A stretch of DNA of 64,000 bases from Variibacter gotjawalensis (GCF_002355335.1 NZ_AP014946.1:1565501-1629500), one strand, 5' to 3'. Shown: positions 32,561 to 40,694, numbered from the stretch's first letter. Translations and numbers: made by a program. The notes: generated by a model from the sequence alone, not told the origin.

Positions 32561-32812
32561 GTGGGCATCATTGCGTGGATTGTTCTGGGGGCGCTGGCCG
32601 GCTGGATCGGCAGCAAGATCTTCGAGGGCCAAGGCCAAGGGTTTATGCTCAACGTCGTGCTGGGCATTGTCGGCGCGGTGGTCGGCGGCTTCATCTTCAG
32701 CGCACTCGGCGCGACCGGCGTGACCGGCTTCAATCTGTGGAGCCTGATCGTCGCCGTTGTCGGCGCGGTCGTGGTGCTGTGGCTCTACAACAAGATGGCG
32801 GCGAATCGCTGA
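32561..32812 (+). CDS. GlsB/YeaQ/YmgE family stress membrane protein
   Basis: An 83-residue protein with three predicted membrane segments and the family pattern GIIAWIVLGALAGWIGSKIF, FMLNVVLGIVGAVVGGFIF and WSLIVAVVGAVVVLWLY. Transglycosylase-associated family proteins of this size are linked to envelope and acid/osmotic stress. Start GTG at 32561 with GGGAGA nearby. The EcfG promoter directly upstream supports general-stress control. Confidence 0.92.
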   Translation: MGIIAWIVLGALAGWIGSKIFEGQGQGFMLNVVLGIVGAVVGGFIFSALGATGVTGFNLWSLIVAVVGAVVVLWLYNKMAANR

Positions 32813-32821
32813 CGTTTCGCG

Positions 32822-33691
32822 TCAGCCGTATTTCGCCCAATCGGGTTTGGCGGGCGTGATCGGCACGCCGCCGGCCGTCAGCGCATGGCCGGCCGCTTCC
32901 GCGTCCGCGATCCGATCGAGCCGCAGCATCGCGACGCCGCGGCCTTCGATGCCGGAGCCCATCGTGCCGACCTGCTTCTCGCCGGCAAGCACCGGCATGC
33001 CGCTGTCCGGCGGGAAGCCGTCGAAGGTGACGCGCATGATGCGCGTGCGCGCCGTGCCGCGATGCTGCGTGCGCGACACGACCTCCTGGCCGATGAAGCA
33101 ACCTTTGTCGAAGTCGACGCCGCCGAGTTGATCCATCGCGGTCTCGTGCGGGAAAGCGTCGCTATACATGAAGTCCTGGCCGCCGCGCGGCACCGCGAGC
33201 CCGATGCGATGCGTTTCGTAATCGCGTGCGTCGACGAGTTCGGCGCCGAGATCCTGCGCGGCCTCCGCAACAACGTCGGGCGGCAGAATAATGCGCGTGC
33301 CGAGCGCCGCGACGCGCGGGTCCGCGTAGGAGAGGCCGTATTCGCTCGCCACCGGACCGGGTGCATCCCACACCGCCATCACGCCGAGTTTCGCGGACAG
33401 ATCCTCGACCGTGATCTTGGCGCGCAGCTTGTACATCGTGAGCCGCGCCATCAACGGCTCGACGAGTGCGCGCGGCGCATCGAGGAAAATGCCGCCGCCG
33501 TCGGCCTCGCTCGCCTGCACGGCGAAGAAGTCCGCGATGATCTTGCCTTGCGGCGTGAGCAGCGCGGTGAACCGCGCCGCGCCGGCCGCGGCGCGCGTCA
33601 GGTCCGCCGTGACGAGATTGTTGAGGAATGCGAGCGCGTCCGCGCCCGTGACCTTAATGACGCCCCGGTCGGGCAGCAGGGCGGCTTTCAT
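32822..33691 (-). CDS. ygfZ: YgfZ/GcvT-family folate-binding protein
   Basis: A 289-residue tetrahydrofolate-binding protein involved in maturation and repair of iron-sulfur enzymes. The YgfZ signature KGCFIGQEV with its conserved Cys, followed by SRTQHRG, is present near the middle; an N-terminal GcvT-like fold has FLNNLVTADL and TPQGKIIADFF. The ATG at 33691 (MKAALLPDRGVIKV) is the family start. Divergent from the Nudix-like gene 32 bases away. Confidence 0.92.
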   Translation of the reverse strand: MKAALLPDRGVIKVTGADALAFLNNLVTADLTRAAAGAARFTALLTPQGKIIADFFAVQASEADGGGIFLDAPRALVEPLMARLTMYKLRAKITVEDLSAKLGVMAVWDAPGPVASEYGLSYADPRVAALGTRIILPPDVVAEAAQDLGAELVDARDYETHRIGLAVPRGGQDFMYSDAFPHETAMDQLGGVDFDKGCFIGQEVVSRTQHRGTARTRIMRVTFDGFPPDSGMPVLAGEKQVGTMGSGIEGRGVAMLRLDRIADAEAAGHALTAGGVPITPAKPDWAKYG

Positions 33692-33723
33692 GTCGAGGTG
33701 GTTCCGATCATACTCCGCAAAGT

Positions 33724-34596
33724 ATGCCTCCCACCCCGGTTCCTCAAGCCATCGATCTCGCATCCGTGACCGACCGCGCCGTCAATCGCAGGCTCGACAC
33801 GATGACGAATGCGGTCGCGATTGATGCGAGACCGTATGTTCTGCCGCCCGAGATCGCGCGCGAGCGGGATGCTCTGCTGCGCCGGAGGCTCGGCGATCGG
33901 ATCGTCACCAATGACGCGAAAGTCGGGCTGCGCACCGACATCACCTTAGAATTCCTTGCGAGCGGGGAGCCGGCGCGCGTCCAGCGCGTCGGTTACTGCG
34001 ATGGACTGGTTACCAACGATCTCGCCGGCGACGTGCCGCTAGTGCCGCTCGTGCAGAGTGCACTCTCGAACCACATCGGCGTGTCCACGCTCGCGATCAC
34101 GCAAGACGCGAAGCTGATTTATCAGCGGCAAGGCAAAGGCAATCTCATCGATCCGGATACGCTCGCGGCATCGGCATCGGGATCGCTCGATTGGGACGAC
34201 GTGCGTGACGGCGAGAGTTTGCGCGATTTGGTCGTGCGTGGTGCGGAGCGGGAGCTGAGCGAGGAAATCGGCGCGGACACGAGCGCTTCTCGCACGATCC
34301 TCACCGGCTATGCGCGCAATCCGAAGCGGGGCGGCAAGCCGGAATTCGCTGCCTTAACGCTGCTGAGGCAATCCTTCGCGGATCTGAAAATCGGAGCGAG
34401 CGAAGCTGACTACGTCGGCGAAATCTGCGCGCTCCCGATCGCGTCGCTGAAACGCGAAGACATTCTCGCAGCCGCACGCGAACTCGCGTCGCTACCGAAT
34501 GCGGCGACGTCGCTACAGTTCGCGAGCGCGATGCTGATCGACTATCTGGAAGATTGTGCGGACGACGACATCGTCCGCCGTTGGTTCAGCGCGTAG
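33724..34596 (+). CDS. Nudix-like protein of unknown role
   Basis: A 290-residue protein. Residues 173-183 (GAERELSEEIG) fit the second half of the Nudix box (REUxEExGU), but the upstream Glu of the box is Asp (D168), so the match is partial. The N-terminal 120 residues have no clear family; ALSNHIGVSTLAITQDAKLIYQRQGK looks like the strand before a Nudix box. It may hydrolyse a nucleoside diphosphate derivative. The start could also be at 33802. Confidence 0.6.
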   Translation: MPPTPVPQAIDLASVTDRAVNRRLDTMTNAVAIDARPYVLPPEIARERDALLRRRLGDRIVTNDAKVGLRTDITLEFLASGEPARVQRVGYCDGLVTNDLAGDVPLVPLVQSALSNHIGVSTLAITQDAKLIYQRQGKGNLIDPDTLAASASGSLDWDDVRDGESLRDLVVRGAERELSEEIGADTSASRTILTGYARNPKRGGKPEFAALTLLRQSFADLKIGASEADYVGEICALPIASLKREDILAAARELASLPNAATSLQFASAMLIDYLEDCADDDIVRRWFSA

Positions 34597-34597
34597 A

Positions 34598-34849
34598 TTA
34601 CTGACGCGCGATGTGCAGCGAAAACTCGCCGTTGTGGATACGCTTCGACAGACCTTCGGCGAACTTGGCTGCAGCCTCTTCGCCATAGGTCGAGACCAGT
34701 TCGGCGAACGCAGCAAACAAACACGCCTGCGCCAGGCAGTCGCCATCGACGCCATCGACGATGCCGTCGGCCCATGCCTCGGTGACGTAACCGAGTGCGG
34801 CTTGCTTCTGGTCGCGGTCTGCGTCCGCAGTGGTATGCGCGTGAATCAT
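34598..34849 (-). CDS. Conserved hypothetical protein (alphaproteobacterial)
   Basis: An 83-residue acidic, helical protein without a family I can name: MIHAHTTADADRDQKQAALG, then VTEAWADGIVDGVDGDCLAQACLFAAFAELV and FAEGLSKRIHNGEF. Proteins of this pattern recur in Hyphomicrobiales. The ATG at 34849 gives the conserved start; a 25-residue extension to 34924 is possible. Convergent with the Nudix-like gene, stop to stop. Confidence 0.65.
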   Translation of the reverse strand: MIHAHTTADADRDQKQAALGYVTEAWADGIVDGVDGDCLAQACLFAAFAELVSTYGEEAAAKFAEGLSKRIHNGEFSLHIARQ

Positions 34850-34916
34850 CCGGCCGATCCGATAAGGGCGCCCCTCGAAAGAGGCAAGGCGCTTCCTGTT
34901 CCCAACTTGACAAGAC

Positions 34917-34989
34917 GTTAACACGGCGAATGTGGCGGTGGTCGGATAACCTGCGAAACAGTTAACAGCGATTACGAAAAATGGTTAAC
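34917..34989. other. Cluster of three GTTAAC hexamers
   Basis: GTTAAC occurs at 34917-34922, 34961-34966 and 34984-34989 in the gene-free stretch between two minus-strand genes. The hexamer is rare in DNA this rich in GC. It contains TTAAC, a half-site of the cell-cycle regulator CtrA, but the TTAA-N7-TTAA spacing is absent. Confidence 0.4.
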
Positions 34990-34997
34990 GGCGCGAT

Positions 34998-35369
34998 TTA
35001 GTTTGCGTATCTGGCCGTAATGTCACGTGCAATGCGTCCGCCCTCGTCGAGATAGCGGCGAATGGTGACCCTGGCGGACGGCGTGCACACGCGGTGCGCT
35101 TGCTGGTACCCGCGATAGCCGCGGTTGAAAGCCGCGATCATGCGATTGCGCCGGTCGCCGCCCGGTGTCTCGGCATCGATCAGCGCCTGAACCTCGTTAC
35201 GCCAAGCCTGACCCTCGTTGGAACCGCAGATCGCGCGGAGATAATGCAGCGCCCCCATGATCTCGGCGAGCCGCTGCAGGTCGCGGTCATAAGGAGCCGG
35301 CGCCTGCGCCCGGACGGGCGAGGCGATCGTGACCGCAAAGATTAAAAACAGCGCAATGATGAGTCGCAT
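34998..35369 (-). CDS. TIGR02301 family secreted protein
   Basis: A 123-residue protein with a signal peptide (MRLIIALFLIFAVTIASPVRAQA) and the TIGR02301 pattern YDRDLQRLAEIMGALHYLRAICG, EGQAWRNEVQALIDAE, AAFNRGYRGYQQAHRVC. The two Cys probably pair in the periplasm. Family known only from alphaproteobacteria; function unknown. Start ATG at 35369. Confidence 0.88.
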   Translation of the reverse strand: MRLIIALFLIFAVTIASPVRAQAPAPYDRDLQRLAEIMGALHYLRAICGSNEGQAWRNEVQALIDAETPGGDRRNRMIAAFNRGYRGYQQAHRVCTPSARVTIRRYLDEGGRIARDITARYAN

Positions 35370-35426
35370 GTGGTTCCCGGCGACCTTATCGGCGCGGCGT
35401 CCGGTTGCGGCAAGGCAAACCACGCA

Positions 35427-35870
35427 TCACGGTTTATCCGCGGCAAGCCGGAAGGCGTCGGCGACGATTTCGGACAGCCCGTCCGTGGTCGGCAGGCCCG
35501 CGATCGCGTCCGGCAAGACCCAGCGAAATTCGGACAATTCCTCGTTGAGCACTGGCTCGCCCCCGAGATAGCGGGCCGCGAAGGCCAAGATGATGAAGTG
35601 GCGGGAGACGCGGCCGTCATCGTCGCGCACCACGAATTCGCGGTGTCCGGCGAGGCCGAGCGGCCGGATAACTAGGCCGGTCTCTTCCGACACCTCCCGC
35701 ATGACGGCGTCTTCGAGGGTTTCGCCGACCTCGACCACGCCGCCCGGCAGCGTAAAGCGCCGATTCGCCGGGGCCTGGGCACGACGGACGAGAAGAACGT
35801 CCCGGTCGCGGAGAATCGCCGCCGAAACGGCAACGAAGGGGCGATCCGGATAGGCGCGGGGGTCGGTCAT
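35427..35870 (-). CDS. Nudix hydrolase (ADP-ribose pyrophosphatase-like)
   Basis: A 147-residue Nudix hydrolase with a complete box at 44-66: G44-x5-E50-x7-R58-E59-x2-E62-E63-x-G65 (LPGGVVEVGETLEDAVMREV). It hydrolyses a nucleoside diphosphate linked to some moiety with Mg2+. The LPGG opening fits ADP-ribose/NADH-type members. It lies upstream of the TIGR02301 gene on the same strand, 57 bases away. Confidence 0.9.
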   Translation of the reverse strand: MTDPRAYPDRPFVAVSAAILRDRDVLLVRRAQAPANRRFTLPGGVVEVGETLEDAVMREVSEETGLVIRPLGLAGHREFVVRDDDGRVSRHFIILAFAARYLGGEPVLNEELSEFRWVLPDAIAGLPTTDGLSEIVADAFRLAADKP

Positions 35871-36032
35871 CGGCCGGCAGGAGACCGATTTCGGGCGCTT
35901 CTGTCCAGAACCGTGAACCTATTGGGGCTTTGCGGCGACGAATATGTGGACGCGACGGGACATCATTTGTTGCAAAGATAAGTCTTTGGACCTAGGTTCC
36001 GCCCGCTCGCGCCCGAATAGAGATGCGCGTTT

Positions 36033-36109
36033 GCAGGTGTAGCTCAGTTGGTTAGAGCGCCGGTCTGTGGAACCGGAGGTCGGTGGTTCAAGTCCACCCA
36101 CCTGTACCA
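36033..36109 (+). tRNA. tRNA-His (GTG)
   Basis: A 77-base cloverleaf ending in encoded CCA. Acceptor GCAGGTG pairs with CACCTGT (one G-T pair); D-arm GCTC/GAGC; anticodon stem CCGGT/ACCGG with loop CTGTGGA giving anticodon GTG; T-arm GGTGG/CCACC with TTCAAGT. The base before G1 is T and the discriminator is A, so the usual G-1:C73 identity pair of tRNA-His is absent, as known for many alphaproteobacteria. Confidence 0.95.
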
Positions 36110-36124
36110 TCTCTAAAATCCCAA

Positions 36125-36445
36125 TCAGCCCAACATGTTCTCGGCCCGCAACAGATCGCGCAACGCGATCGTCGCCGCCTGCCGGACGCCGCGCGTCGGC
36201 GAGACCGATGCGAGCTGCAACAGCCGCTCGGTCCGAATGCCGTCGAGCTGGCCGGAACGCTCCTGCATGAGATAGCGGTGAACAAAGACGAGCGCGTCGT
36301 CGACCGAGCGCAGCGTCAGGTACACGCCGCAACTCGGCATGGCTACGACGGGCGTGTGCAAGGCGACGTGAGATTTTACGGGTTCAGGCGCGCGGACGGG
36401 AGCGCTCAGCGCGAGCCGCCGGGGAGGCACGGGCAAAAGTTGCAT
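36125..36445 (-). CDS. DUF982-like small protein
   Basis: A 106-residue protein. The C-terminal part, VYLTLRSVDDALVFVHRYL, then RTERLLQLASVSPTRGVRQAATIALRDLLRAENML, fits the loose DUF982 pattern of a short beta hairpin and two helices found in many rhizobial proteins. Function unknown. Convergent with tRNA-His and divergent from the HAD gene. The start ATG at 36445 avoids overlap with that gene. Confidence 0.5.
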   Translation of the reverse strand: MQLLPVPPRRLALSAPVRAPEPVKSHVALHTPVVAMPSCGVYLTLRSVDDALVFVHRYLMQERSGQLDGIRTERLLQLASVSPTRGVRQAATIALRDLLRAENMLG

Positions 36446-36577
36446 GGCGAAGTGCCTATACTTAGGAAAAGCCGCGAGCTGCGGCCGCAGAGATAATGTT
36501 TCTGCACTACACTTCGTTCCCGTCGCTTTAAGATTTCGCGACTTGTGATGCGCGAAGCGTGACCGCATACAACCGCA

Positions 36578-37375
36578 ATGATCCCTTTGCGCGATATCGA
36601 ACCAAGCCGCCTCGCCGACGTCCGTTTGCTGCTGACCGACATCGACGACACGGTGACGACCGAAGGCCGTCTGACCGCTGTCGCCTACGGCGCGATGGAG
36701 CGTCTCGCGGACGCTGGCGTACGGATCGTTCCTATTACGGGACGCCCGGCCGGTTGGTGCGACCACATCGCGCGCATGTGGCCGGTCGCCGGCGTCGTCG
36801 GCGAAAACGGCGCATTTTATTTCCTCTATGACCGCGCGACGAAAACGATGCGTCAGCATTTCTGGGCGACGCCGGCCGACGTCGCGGCCAATCGCCGGCG
36901 GCTCACCGCGCTGTCGGAGAAGATCTTAAAAGCCGTGCCCGGCGCGGCGCTCGCGTCCGATCAGCCGTATCGCATCGCCGATCTTGCCGTCGATTTTTGC
37001 GAGGACGTTCCGCCGCTGCCCGAAAGCGACGTCGACCGCATCGTCGCGATGTTCAAAGCCGAAGGCGCGGAGGCGAAAGTGTCTTCGATCCACGTCAATG
37101 GGTGGTTTGGTCAGTACGACAAGCTGTCGATGACAAGGGTGATGCTCGAGCGCGAGTTTGGTCTCGGCATCGCGCGCGACGGCGACGCGATTGTTTTCTC
37201 CGGCGACTCGCCGAATGACGAGCCGATGTTCGCGGCCTTCCCGCTGTCGGTCGGCGTCGCCAATGTGAAGCGCCTCGCACACCGGATCGCGAACAAGCCG
37301 AAATTCGTCACGGAGCATGAGTCCGGTGCCGGCTTCGTCGAACTCGTCGAAGCATTGCTCGCCGCGCGTCGTTAG
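36578..37375 (+). CDS. HAD-superfamily type IIB phosphatase
   Basis: A 265-residue HAD hydrolase. Motif I is LLTDIDDTVT with nucleophile Asp, motif II PITGRPAGWC, motif III Lys and motif IV GDSPNDEPMF. The C2B-type cap lies in between (VPPLPESDVDRIVAMFKAEG). Members dephosphorylate sugar phosphates or related small molecules; the specific substrate is unknown. Confidence 0.88.
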   Translation: MIPLRDIEPSRLADVRLLLTDIDDTVTTEGRLTAVAYGAMERLADAGVRIVPITGRPAGWCDHIARMWPVAGVVGENGAFYFLYDRATKTMRQHFWATPADVAANRRRLTALSEKILKAVPGAALASDQPYRIADLAVDFCEDVPPLPESDVDRIVAMFKAEGAEAKVSSIHVNGWFGQYDKLSMTRVMLEREFGLGIARDGDAIVFSGDSPNDEPMFAAFPLSVGVANVKRLAHRIANKPKFVTEHESGAGFVELVEALLAARR

Positions 37376-37382
37376 GGCGCTG

Positions 37383-37515
37383 GTCATTCCGGGGCGCGAC
37401 GAGCAACGCGCAGTCGCGAGCCCGGAATCCATATTCCCAGTTTTCATCGTGAGCACTGGGGATATGGATCCCGGCCCTCGCGGCTTGCTACGCAAGCACG
37501 CTCGACCGGGATGAC
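37383..37515. repeat. Palindromic intergenic repeat, family P2
   Basis: GTCATTCCGG to CCGGGATGAC, with inner AATCCATATTCCCAG and CTGGGGATATGGATCCC. Slightly diverged copy of the P2 family. It lies between the HAD gene and the His-rich gene. Confidence 0.9.
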
Positions 37516-37627
37516 CAGAGTGAAACGCCGAAAACGTGATGGCCATCACATCGCGCCGGTTCGGCACGGCGTATCCCTGCGACAACGCGAGAGACCTCGC
37601 GTCAACCCAAACGCAGGAGATACGCTC

Positions 37628-37927
37628 ATGTTTCGTAAACTGACCATCGCCGCCGCTGCGGCTCTCACTCTCGGTGTTGCCGCACTCGCCGGCGCAAGCG
37701 ATGCCGACGCACGTCGCGGTGGCGGCGGTGGCTTCCACGGCGGTGGCGCTCGCCATTTCGGCGGCGGCCATCACCACGGCCATCGTCATTTCGGCCATCG
37801 TCACCACCACTTCCATCACCGTCATCACCGCTGGCACCGCGGTTACTACGCCTATGGCGGCGGCAGCGGCTGCTACAAAGTGTGGAACGACTATCGCGGC
37901 TACTACCGCGTTGTTTGCGACTACTAA
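37628..37927 (+). CDS. Small secreted His/Gly-rich protein (first of a pair)
   Basis: A 99-residue protein. Signal peptide MFRKLTIAAAAALTLGVAALAGASDADA, a Gly-rich RRGGGGGFHGGGARHFGGG, then a His-rich HHHGHRHFGHRHHHFHHRHH block, and a short aromatic end with two Cys (GCYKVWNDYRGYYRVVCDY). It could bind metal ions such as Zn, Ni or Cu in the periplasm; that is inferred from the His content only. CAGGAGATACGCTC precedes the ATG, a leader like that of the next gene. Confidence 0.8.
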   Translation: MFRKLTIAAAAALTLGVAALAGASDADARRGGGGGFHGGGARHFGGGHHHGHRHFGHRHHHFHHRHHRWHRGYYAYGGGSGCYKVWNDYRGYYRVVCDY

Positions 37928-37941
37928 GCAGCGACGCATCT

Positions 37942-38043
37942 TGTAGCCCGGATGAAGAGAGGCGAAGCCGAACGAAATCCGGGACTCTCGCGACGAATCC
38001 CGGATTGCGCGGGCGGCTTTGCCGCCGCTCCATCCGGGCTACG
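37942..38043. repeat. Palindromic intergenic repeat, family P6 (gtagcccggatg...catccgggctac)
   Basis: GTAGCCCGGATG and CATCCGGGCTAC are the ends; inner AATCCGGGA and TCCCGGATT arms and GGCGGCTTTGCCGCC. Only copy of this kind in the window, but similar elements are common in Bradyrhizobium relatives. Confidence 0.9.
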
Positions 38044-38059
38044 ACACAAAGTGAAGAAG

Positions 38060-38090
38060 GCGGGCACCGATGTGGTGCCCGCTTTTTTTT
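38060..38090 (+). terminator. Rho-independent terminator
   Basis: Stem GCGGGCACC (38060-38068) with GGTGCCCGC (38074-38082), 5-base loop, then eight T. It ends the His-rich gene transcript before its paralogue. Confidence 0.88.
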
Positions 38091-38225
38091 GCCCCGCGCA
38101 ATGAAACCAATCGTTGACCTTTCGCTTTGTGTTCCATTTTCGCCGACGATTGAAATGAACGTTCTGCGCTCCTGCGGCGACTGAAGGTCTAGCGAGATAA
38201 CTCAAACCCTCAGCAGGAGACCTCG

Positions 38226-38927
38226 ATGTTTCGCAAAGTAGTATTGGCAGTTGCGGCGACCATTGTGGTCGGCGCAGCGACTCTAACGACGTTCGACGAT
38301 GCATCCGCCCGTCGTGGCGGCGGCTTCAGCAGCGGCGGTGGCTTCCGCGGTGGCGGATTCCGCGCTGCTCCGATGCGCATGTCGCGTCCCACAAACTTCT
38401 CACGGCCTTCGTTTTCGCGGCGCGGCCCGGTGGGCCGTCCGAATGCAGGCGGCGGACATCGCCGTCACGGCAGCATGAGCGGCGGTCATCGTCGTCATGG
38501 CAGCTCGAACGGCGGACATCGCCGTCACGGCAGCCACGGTCATCACTTCCGTCACGGCAGCCACGGCCATCACTGGCGTCATGGCAGCCGCGGGCATCAT
38601 TACCGTCACGGTAGCCGCGGTTTCCACCGCCGCTCGTGGAGCTGGGGTGGTGTCGGTGTCGGCACGGGTGTCGTCGTGACGCCGGGCTACACGGCTCCGG
38701 TCGGTACGCCGATCCGCTCGTCGGGTCCGGTGTGCGTCACCTGCGGTGGCTGGACGCGTAACGGCTGCTACATGTCGTACCGCAAGTTCATCGACGAAAA
38801 CGGCCGCGCCTGGTTGCGTTGTGTCGAGCGCTGCGATGCGGAGCCGGTTGCTCCCCCGCCGCCGGAACCGCAAGGCGGTCAGCCGGGCCCGCAATCGGCA
38901 CCGCCGATCCCGGAACCCCAGCAGTAA
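38226..38927 (+). CDS. Secreted His/Gly-rich repeat protein (second of a pair)
   Basis: A 233-residue protein with signal peptide (MFRKVVLAVAATIVVGAATL). Tandem repeats follow: GGHRRHGSMS-type 10-residue units (38451-38534) and three 27-base units giving HGHHFRHGS, HGHHWRHGS and RGHHYRHGS (38535-38615). A C-terminal domain has PVCVTCGG, NGCYM and RCVERCD Cys pairs and ends in a Pro/Gln tail. Probably periplasmic or cell-surface metal binding; not proven. The leader CAGCAGGAGACCTCG resembles that of the first gene. Confidence 0.78.
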   Translation: MFRKVVLAVAATIVVGAATLTTFDDASARRGGGFSSGGGFRGGGFRAAPMRMSRPTNFSRPSFSRRGPVGRPNAGGGHRRHGSMSGGHRRHGSSNGGHRRHGSHGHHFRHGSHGHHWRHGSRGHHYRHGSRGFHRRSWSWGGVGVGTGVVVTPGYTAPVGTPIRSSGPVCVTCGGWTRNGCYMSYRKFIDENGRAWLRCVERCDAEPVAPPPPEPQGGQPGPQSAPPIPEPQQ

Positions 38928-38948
38928 GTTCCGATCCGGAATGACGCA

Positions 38949-38978
38949 TGGCGAGCCGAAAGGCTCGCCACTTTCGTT
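38949..38978 (+). terminator. Probable rho-independent terminator
   Basis: TGGCGAGCC-GAAA-GGCTCGCCA, a perfect 9-base stem with a tetraloop, followed by CTTTCGTTT. The T-run is interrupted, so it may be moderate in strength. Confidence 0.65.
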
Positions 38979-39092
38979 TGTGCGCTTGGTTGCCGATCAC
39001 AACCGATGCGCGACCGATTGACGCGCCCGTTCCACGGTGCGAGCTTGTCCCTCAAAGGCGGCATTGCTCGTCGTGAATAACCGGGTGGAAAC

Positions 39093-40064
39093 ATGATTTC
39101 GAGGCGTCATCTATTGCAGGGAAGTGCCGGCGTTGCGGCGTTGGCAGCACTGGGAAGCCGCGCGGACGCGCAAGCTCTCGAGCAATTGCAGCTGTTCGTG
39201 CCGGCCGCGCCGGGCGGCGGCTGGGATCAGACCGCGCGCACGATGGAGCTCGTGCTCAAGCACGAGAACCTCATCAAAAATTCGCAGATCACCAACGTGG
39301 GTGGCGCAGGCGGCGCGGTCGGCCTGCCGCAATTCGTCAATCAGTGGAAGAACCGTCCGAACGCGTTGATGGTCGCCGGCCTCGTGATGGTCGGCGCGCT
39401 GATCGCCAACAAAGCGCCCGTGAAGATCACGCAGACGCAGCCGGTCGCGCGCCTGACCGGCGAAGCCGAAGTGCTCGTCGTGCCGGCGAACTCGCCGATC
39501 AAGACCGCGAAGGACTTCGGCGAAGCCTTGAAGGCCGACCCGAAGAAAGTCTCGGTCGCGGGCGGTTCGGCAGGCGGTACCGATCACATTCTGCTCGGCC
39601 TCATCGGCAAAGCGCTCGGCGTTGCGCCGAAGAGTCTCAACTACGTCGCCTATGCGGGCGGCGGCCCGGCAATTGCCGCGATCCTCGGCGGTCACGTGAC
39701 GGGCGGCATTTCGGGCTACGGCGAATTCGGCGAGCAGATCAAAGCCGGCAAGGTGCGCGCGCTGGCGGTGTCGTCGGCGGAGCGTCAGCCCGGCATCGAT
39801 GTGCCGACGCTGAAGGAGCAGGGGATCGACGTCGAGCTGTCGAATTGGCGCGGCGTGTTCGCGCCCCCGGGCGCCAGCAAGGAAACCCGCGATGCTCTCA
39901 TCAAGCTGATGGATCAGATGATGAAGACCGCAACGTGGAAAACCGAGACCGAGAAGCGCGAGTGGTCGTCGATCCCGCTGTTCGGCGACGATTACGGCAA
40001 GTTCCTCGACGGCGAGATCGCGCGTGTCGAGTCGGTGCTGAAGGATATTGGATTGGCGGGGTGA
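39093..40064 (+). CDS. tctC: TTT family substrate-binding protein (TctC/Bug)
   Basis: A 323-residue periplasmic binding protein. The signal MISRRHLLQGSAGVAALAAL has a twin-arginine look. The core shows LQLFVPAAPGGGWDQTART, NVGGAGG, VSVAGGSAGGTDHILLGL and VSSAERQPGIDVPTLKEQGID, all Bug/TctC features. It delivers a carboxylate to the TctAB permease encoded next. The ligand (citrate, tartrate, or an aromatic acid) is not evident. A P1 palindrome separates it from tctB. Confidence 0.92.
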   Translation: MISRRHLLQGSAGVAALAALGSRADAQALEQLQLFVPAAPGGGWDQTARTMELVLKHENLIKNSQITNVGGAGGAVGLPQFVNQWKNRPNALMVAGLVMVGALIANKAPVKITQTQPVARLTGEAEVLVVPANSPIKTAKDFGEALKADPKKVSVAGGSAGGTDHILLGLIGKALGVAPKSLNYVAYAGGGPAIAAILGGHVTGGISGYGEFGEQIKAGKVRALAVSSAERQPGIDVPTLKEQGIDVELSNWRGVFAPPGASKETRDALIKLMDQMMKTATWKTETEKREWSSIPLFGDDYGKFLDGEIARVESVLKDIGLAG

Positions 40065-40085
40065 TACGCGTACGGGCTCATCCGG

Positions 40086-40175
40086 CGTCATGGCCCGCTT
40101 CATGCGGGCCATCCACGTCTTTATGGGTCGCCGCAAAGTAAGACGTGGATGGCCCGGACAAGCCGGGCCATGACG
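40086..40175. repeat. Palindromic repeat, family P1, forward orientation
   Basis: CGTCATGGCCCGCTTCATG... ...AGCCGGGCCATGACG. Two hairpins (GCCCGCTTCATGCGGGC and GCCCGGACAAGCCGGGC) are joined by GGCCATCCACGTC and GACGTGGATGGCC. Its reverse complement recurs at 42315-42406. Confidence 0.92.
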
Positions 40176-40202
40176 GATTGAATTGGGGCTGGGGCATTTT
40201 TC

Positions 40203-40694
40203 ATGAACGATACGACCAAGAAAGGCTTCGCGCTGCCCGAAGCATTGATCGGCGGCGGGTTACTTCTCTTCTCGGCCTTCGCGCTGTGGCAGATTTGGCA
40301 GATTCCTGAATCGCCAATCTACGCCAAAGTCGGCCCGACGACCGCGCCGTACATCACGGTGGCGGCGCTTGCCGTGCTCGCACTCTTTCTCCTGTTCGAA
40401 GCGGCGCGCGGCGGCTGGCAGCCGGACGAAGAAAAGGAAGTCGCGATCGACTGGCGCGCGCTTGTTTTCGTCGCTGCCGGATTGATCGCGAATATCGCGC
40501 TGATCACCTGGATGGGCTTCACGATCGCCTCGACCGTGATGTTCGTGTTGATCGCATACGGCTTCGGCAGCCGTCAGCCGCTGCGGGATGTTGCGATCGG
40601 CTTCGTCGTCGCGCTCGTCGCTTATTTCGGTTTTGCCAAACTGCTCGGCGTAAATATCGGCGCCGGCTGGTTCGAAACGCTGATCGGCGGGTAG
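40203..40694 (+). CDS. tctB: TTT family small membrane subunit (TctB)
   Basis: A 163-residue inner-membrane protein with four hydrophobic segments in the DUF1468/TctB layout (ALIGGGLLLFSAFALWQIW, AALAVLALFLLFEAA, ALVFVAAGLIANIALITWMGF, DVAIGFVVALVAYFGFAKLL). It pairs with TctA in the carboxylate symporter. It lies between two P1 elements, with 86 bases and a further palindrome before tctA. Confidence 0.9.
   Translation: MNDTTKKGFALPEALIGGGLLLFSAFALWQIWQIPESPIYAKVGPTTAPYITVAALAVLALFLLFEAARGGWQPDEEKEVAIDWRALVFVAAGLIANIALITWMGFTIASTVMFVLIAYGFGSRQPLRDVAIGFVVALVAYFGFAKLLGVNIGAGWFETLIGG

Noticed and set aside
38451-38615. Regular short repeats resembling a CRISPR array
   Set aside because: Units are 27-30 bases, directly adjacent, in frame and coding His/Gly repeats; there are no spacers and no cas genes.
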